Below are positions 52,782 through 56,309 of a stretch of DNA of 56,309 nt, in pieces. The stretch lies in assembly GCA_934130935.1 (NCBI GenBank), contig CAKOYQ010000011.1, forward strand, positions 1-56,309, written 5' to 3'. Both the position numbers and the translations under genes were made by a program. The stretch's first letter is position 1, and every line of letters starts with the position of its first letter. The notes under the pieces are model-generated. The model made no database searches, was not told the origin of the DNA, and was given only the letters and a program-made list of their open reading frames with translations. This DNA comes from an uncultured Clostridia bacterium (GTDB lineage Bacteria; Bacillota; Clostridia; TANB77; CAG-508).

Positions 52782-55636
52782 TATTTTCCCTCCTTTAAAA
52801 ATTCTTGTAATTTTTTATTTAATTTACTTAAAATTTCATTTTCTGTTAGTGTATCCTCAATATATAAGTAATCAAATTTATTGTAGCCAAATTTTTTGTT
52901 ATTGAATTTTATAAATTCTTTTTCAATATAATTTCTTCTGTCAATAAATTCAGTTTGTTCCTTAAATCCTTTTCCTTTTGTTTCAACTATTAAAACTTTA
53001 TCAATTTTATTATCTTTATCTCTCCTAATTATTAAAAAGTCTGGTGTATATAATCCCACCTTCTTTACAACTTTATTTTCTGTTTTATAACATTCTATTC
53101 TAAATGATGCAATATTATGGTCTCCATTATAATATATTTCAAGATTGCTTGAAGCAAAGCTATTTAATGCCATTATTTTTTCAAAGAATATCTTCTCAAA
53201 TGAACTTTGATTAAATACATATGGAATATAATGGAATGTTCTATCCTTCATTTTTAATTCTAATGTTTCTTCATTTTTATTATTTATTAGTAGTTCAGGA
53301 TTATTTTTTACTAATTCTAATAATTGCTCTTTAGATAATTCTTCTAAGTTAATTTCATTTTTTAAGTTGTTGTCTTTATCCAAAATCCTTTTTGTAATAT
53401 TATCACTAGGACATTGTAGTTCTTTATTAGAACAATCTATTGAAGGAATATCTGTTATAGATAATATAGATGCACTTTCTGGCACTTCTTCTTTATTTAT
53501 AGTCATTTTTCTTTTATCATAGAATGCCTTTCTAATTAAATTATTTATTAATTTGTGATTATAAGTCATATTTAGAGTTCCATCTTCGGTGGTTATGTTT
53601 TTATATATTAATTTCAGTTCCTTATCATATTCTTTTAACATTTTCATTGTAATAAATCCAAAGCTTTCTTTTACTATATTTAATAACCACTTAGTATAAT
53701 TCATATTTTCTCCATAAATTACACTATTTATATTAGTTTCTATTACCTCATTATTAATATTTTTTTCTGTAATTATTACATTTTGTTTTACACAATCCAT
53801 TGAAAGTATTTTTTTCAAATCTCTAGATGTTTTTGCCTCTTCCTTTATTTCTTCTGTATATCTAATATTCATTTTATAGTACTCTATCTCAGGGATATTT
53901 AAATATTTCATTCTGCTTGTTCTCTTTATAAAATTATTTGTCTTTGTTCCATTTTGAAATTCTTGTATTGTTGCATGTTGTGTTTTTCTTAATTGTCCTG
54001 ACAAGAGTTTTTCATTATCTTGATTTAAATATATTAAAGCTGTTTCATGATTTCCTTTTATTACTTGTCTTAAACATCTACATGTTGTCTGTAATACCAT
54101 TTTGGTTGGGCAATCCCCTTTTTGAGATAATATTACCCCTGTTAATGAGCTACAATCCCATCCTTCTTTTCCTATTCCAACAAGTAAAATTATTCTTTTC
54201 TTCGACAGTGGAGTATTTAACGATTCAAATTCTAAATCATTTTCTTTTGGTAATGTATAATCTTTATTTCCTCCGTGGTATTTTAAAATTACTTCATTTG
54301 GATTCATTCCTAATTTAGTAACATATTCTGAAACAAAAGGATATATTGTTTCTTCTAAATTTTTTATGTTTCCACAATAAATTGCTATTTTGCTTAAAAC
54401 TCCATTATATTCTACATCTTTATAATTATTAAAAAATTCTGTTAGTCCTTCTTTTATAATATTAAGAGGATTGTTGTCAGTTGATGCAATTATCTTTGGT
54501 TTCTTTAAAAAATTATCTATACCAGCTGTTAACGGATAAAAATATATTGTATTAGATATATCTGTATTCTTAATTGTTATATTAGGTGTTATCTTAAATA
54601 CCTCTGGGCTATCTAAGTATGGCGTTCCTGAAAATCCAATAACTTCAGTTATTGTCCCAGAATTATTCCATTCAGTAACAACCTTATTAAGTTTAATTTC
54701 TTCATCAGCTACATGATGGACTTCATCTATAAATATTGCTAGATTCGGAATTTTACCTATTGTTTCTCTTAATTCATTTGCGACTTTACTTACTAAATCT
54801 TCTGTATCAAAATCAATTCTAATTTGTTCATTTTCTATTTTAACTTTATCTAAAATTACTTTTTCAGCATTTGTTAATATTATAACTCCAAACATATCTT
54901 TATATGGTTGATATTGAGCAATTTTAGCAACATTAGGATTTTTTATTTTATTACTTTTCTTTTCAGTCTTAACGGCATCTAATATTTCAAATTTTAATGT
55001 TTTTCTTAGATTACTTGCTATAGGTTCTGGAAAAATCCAAGTAACATCAAAATCTTTAATTTTCTTTAAACTTGGTAAAATAGAACTTTTTAATCCAGAT
55101 GGTGCTAAAACTATAAAATTATGTGCAAATGCCTTATTATAAGGTTCATTCATAGCAAAATACAAATCTATATAGATAAATGCTGCCATTAGAAAAGTTT
55201 TACCCGCTCCCATTGGCAATGAGTAAATATAATTTGTATAGCTTGTATTGTGAAAGAAATCTTTAAAAATTTTATTAAAATCTAATGTTAAATAATTTTT
55301 TTCTATTTCTTCTTTCAGTTCTTTATAATTTTCTTCTGTCAAAGCTATTTCATATAACTGTCTTGCAGAAGCATTATTACATAAGAAGTCATTCAAATTT
55401 TTTGATATTGGTAATTCATCTAGATTTATATTTTGTAAAAAATATCCTTCATTAAATAATCTTTCTAATGGCAAATTTTTACAATATATTTTAAAAAACA
55501 AATATAATTTTATTGACTCTACTTGTGCATCTCTTAATTTATCTTGACTTACTATATAATTTATAATATTTTTTATTTTACAATCTTCTGATTGATACCA
55601 TTTATCACATATTTTTTTTATTAATTCATAAAACAT
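52781..55636 (-). CDS. Type III-like restriction subunit (Res): helicase and nuclease
   Basis: The 951-residue SF2 helicase has Walker A MGAGKT (142-147), DEVHH (304-308), motif III FSGTP and motif VI-like QTTCRCLRQ. The C-terminus has a PD-(D/E)XK nuclease: TPDFLII then VLIVETKGK (about residues 880-905). It translocates on DNA and cuts at a distance when sites are unmodified. GGAGG precedes its ATG; the XRE regulator gene ends 16 bases upstream. The length is normal for Res. It forms one transcript with Mod and a third protein. Confidence 0.9.
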   Translation of the reverse strand: MFYELIKKICDKWYQSEDCKIKNIINYIVSQDKLRDAQVESIKLYLFFKIYCKNLPLERLFNEGYFLQNINLDELPISKNLNDFLCNNASARQLYEIALTEENYKELKEEIEKNYLTLDFNKIFKDFFHNTSYTNYIYSLPMGAGKTFLMAAFIYIDLYFAMNEPYNKAFAHNFIVLAPSGLKSSILPSLKKIKDFDVTWIFPEPIASNLRKTLKFEILDAVKTEKKSNKIKNPNVAKIAQYQPYKDMFGVIILTNAEKVILDKVKIENEQIRIDFDTEDLVSKVANELRETIGKIPNLAIFIDEVHHVADEEIKLNKVVTEWNNSGTITEVIGFSGTPYLDSPEVFKITPNITIKNTDISNTIYFYPLTAGIDNFLKKPKIIASTDNNPLNIIKEGLTEFFNNYKDVEYNGVLSKIAIYCGNIKNLEETIYPFVSEYVTKLGMNPNEVILKYHGGNKDYTLPKENDLEFESLNTPLSKKRIILLVGIGKEGWDCSSLTGVILSQKGDCPTKMVLQTTCRCLRQVIKGNHETALIYLNQDNEKLLSGQLRKTQHATIQEFQNGTKTNNFIKRTSRMKYLNIPEIEYYKMNIRYTEEIKEEAKTSRDLKKILSMDCVKQNVIITEKNINNEVIETNINSVIYGENMNYTKWLLNIVKESFGFITMKMLKEYDKELKLIYKNITTEDGTLNMTYNHKLINNLIRKAFYDKRKMTINKEEVPESASILSITDIPSIDCSNKELQCPSDNITKRILDKDNNLKNEINLEELSKEQLLELVKNNPELLINNKNEETLELKMKDRTFHYIPYVFNQSSFEKIFFEKIMALNSFASSNLEIYYNGDHNIASFRIECYKTENKVVKKVGLYTPDFLIIRRDKDNKIDKVLIVETKGKGFKEQTEFIDRRNYIEKEFIKFNNKKFGYNKFDYLYIEDTLTENEILSKLNKKLQEFLKEGK

Positions 55637-55652
55637 ATTTTTCCTCCATTAT

Positions 55653-55862
55653 TTAATCGTTTTCAGTAATAACTTCCATAATATCTTCTACATTGCAATC
55701 TAATACTTTACAAATTTTTGCTAAAATTTCAACTTGTACTGTTTCATTTTTGCCTAATTTAGCCATTGCATTTGTAGTTATTCCTGCTTTTTCACATAAT
55801 TGTGTTTTGTTAATGTTTTTATCAATCATTAATTTCCAGAGTTTATTATAGCATATAGCCAT
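55653..55862 (-). CDS. Small XRE regulator of the R-M run
   Basis: The 69-residue single helix-turn-helix protein (LWKLMIDKNINKTQLCEKAGITTNAMAKLGK) resembles the controller (C) proteins of R-M systems and phage Cro. It is the first gene of the run and lies 16 bases before Res. It could delay expression of the nuclease. No clear operator is seen in the roughly 110-base upstream gap. Confidence 0.85.
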   Translation of the reverse strand: MAICYNKLWKLMIDKNINKTQLCEKAGITTNAMAKLGKNETVQVEILAKICKVLDCNVEDIMEVITEND

Positions 55863-55972
55863 CTTTTTTCCCCCTCAATAAATTTTTTTCAAAATTATTC
55901 TATCATTTATTGTTTTTTTATTCAATATTTTCTTGAATATTTCAAGAATTTTATTTTCTATATTTTCTTCAT

Positions 55973-56281
55973 TTAGCTATATTTAAAATATATATCATTT
56001 ATCCAAGTCCATATTTTCCCCAATTCTTCTTTTATCTCACTTAAATCTACTGTATAAATTACTCTACTATTTGCTAAATGTGTTAATTGATTTATATTAT
56101 TTCCTATCTTCCTAAGTTCTGCTACGACTTCATTTAATCCATCAACTATAACTATCTCTTTATCTAAACCTTGTTCAATCAAATATTCTGATAAACTTAG
56201 TTTAGCAATTTCGCTTTTTTCAATCAATTTTCTCTTCTCTTTTTCACTAACTCTAATTGTTATAATTTTATCCTTCTTCAA
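55973..56281 (-). CDS. MobC-like relaxosome protein
   Basis: The 102-residue protein starts with a ribbon-helix-helix-like part (KIITIRVSEKEKRKLIEKSE). The typical MobC sequence LRKIGNNINQLTHLAN follows. It binds the origin of transfer and helps the relaxase of mobilizable plasmids and integrative elements. The relaxase gene would normally be downstream on this strand; here the R-M run lies there, so it may be elsewhere. The gene is close to the right edge. Its end is complete and the start has ATG with GGAG upstream. Confidence 0.85.
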   Translation of the reverse strand: MKKDKIITIRVSEKEKRKLIEKSEIAKLSLSEYLIEQGLDKEIVIVDGLNEVVAELRKIGNNINQLTHLANSRVIYTVDLSEIKEELGKIWTWINDIYFKYS

Positions 56282-56309
56282 TTTATCATCTCCATTTCAT
56301 AAAAGGGTT

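Noticed and set aside
1..56309. CRISPR array search prompted by the Csx3-like gene
   Set aside because: No regularly spaced 25-40-base repeats and no cas genes were seen on either strand.

Overview
The window is about 56.3 kb of very AT-rich DNA that reads like the chromosome of an uncultured gut-type clostridial Firmicute. The evidence is strong AGGAGG-type ribosome binding sites, TTGACA/TATAAT promoters with 17-bp spacers, YtaF, LepA, RlmB and SMC proteins of Firmicutes type, GHKL and OmpR-type signalling, a DUF1836 regulator and a bile salt hydrolase. No rRNA and no CRISPR array were seen.

Left part (1-17.6 kb), mostly core genome. It starts with a tRNA Val-Asp-Phe cluster that has its own promoter and terminator. 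Next on the minus strand come lepA, rlmB, an anchored protein of unknown function, a sortase and a peptidoglycan peptidase, then a G5/3D-domain cell-wall protein. lemA, htpX and a ytaF-like gene lie on the plus strand. smc, a radical SAM/SPASM enzyme and a small membrane protein form one minus-strand run, followed by an OmpR-type two-component system.

Middle (17.9-40.1 kb), mixed. A block of unknown genes includes members of a small paralogous family that recurs at 41.2 kb. A 4-alpha-glucanotransferase gene sits in a run with an unusual P-loop protein carrying Csx3-like domains, although there is no CRISPR locus, and a LysR regulator. An ABC exporter plus two-component module follows; its ATPase is frameshifted inside the Walker A motif, and its promoter has 11-bp-phased repeats. 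A Zn/Cd-type P-ATPase with its ArsR/SmtB regulator is bracketed by copies of a small palindromic repeat. Housekeeping-type genes (SDR, DnaJ-like, histidine phosphatase, Nudix) and a GHKL kinase close the section.

Right part (40.3-56.3 kb), accessory. It holds a 15-residue aromatic peptide gene with nearby repeats, an XRE regulator, a decayed paralogue, a methyltransferase, a bile salt hydrolase, a frameshifted Cu/Zn superoxide dismutase and a TnpV-like mobile-element gene. After these comes a defence island. One part is a translationally coupled trio of unknown proteins, each with an R-x4-H HEPN-type motif. The other is a five-gene run: XRE regulator, type III-like Res, Mod, a third protein with a predicted nuclease fold, and an ASCH protein. 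A MobC-like gene at the right edge suggests the window ends inside a mobilizable element. The HEPN trio and the orphan Csx3-like protein are the best candidates for undescribed biology.
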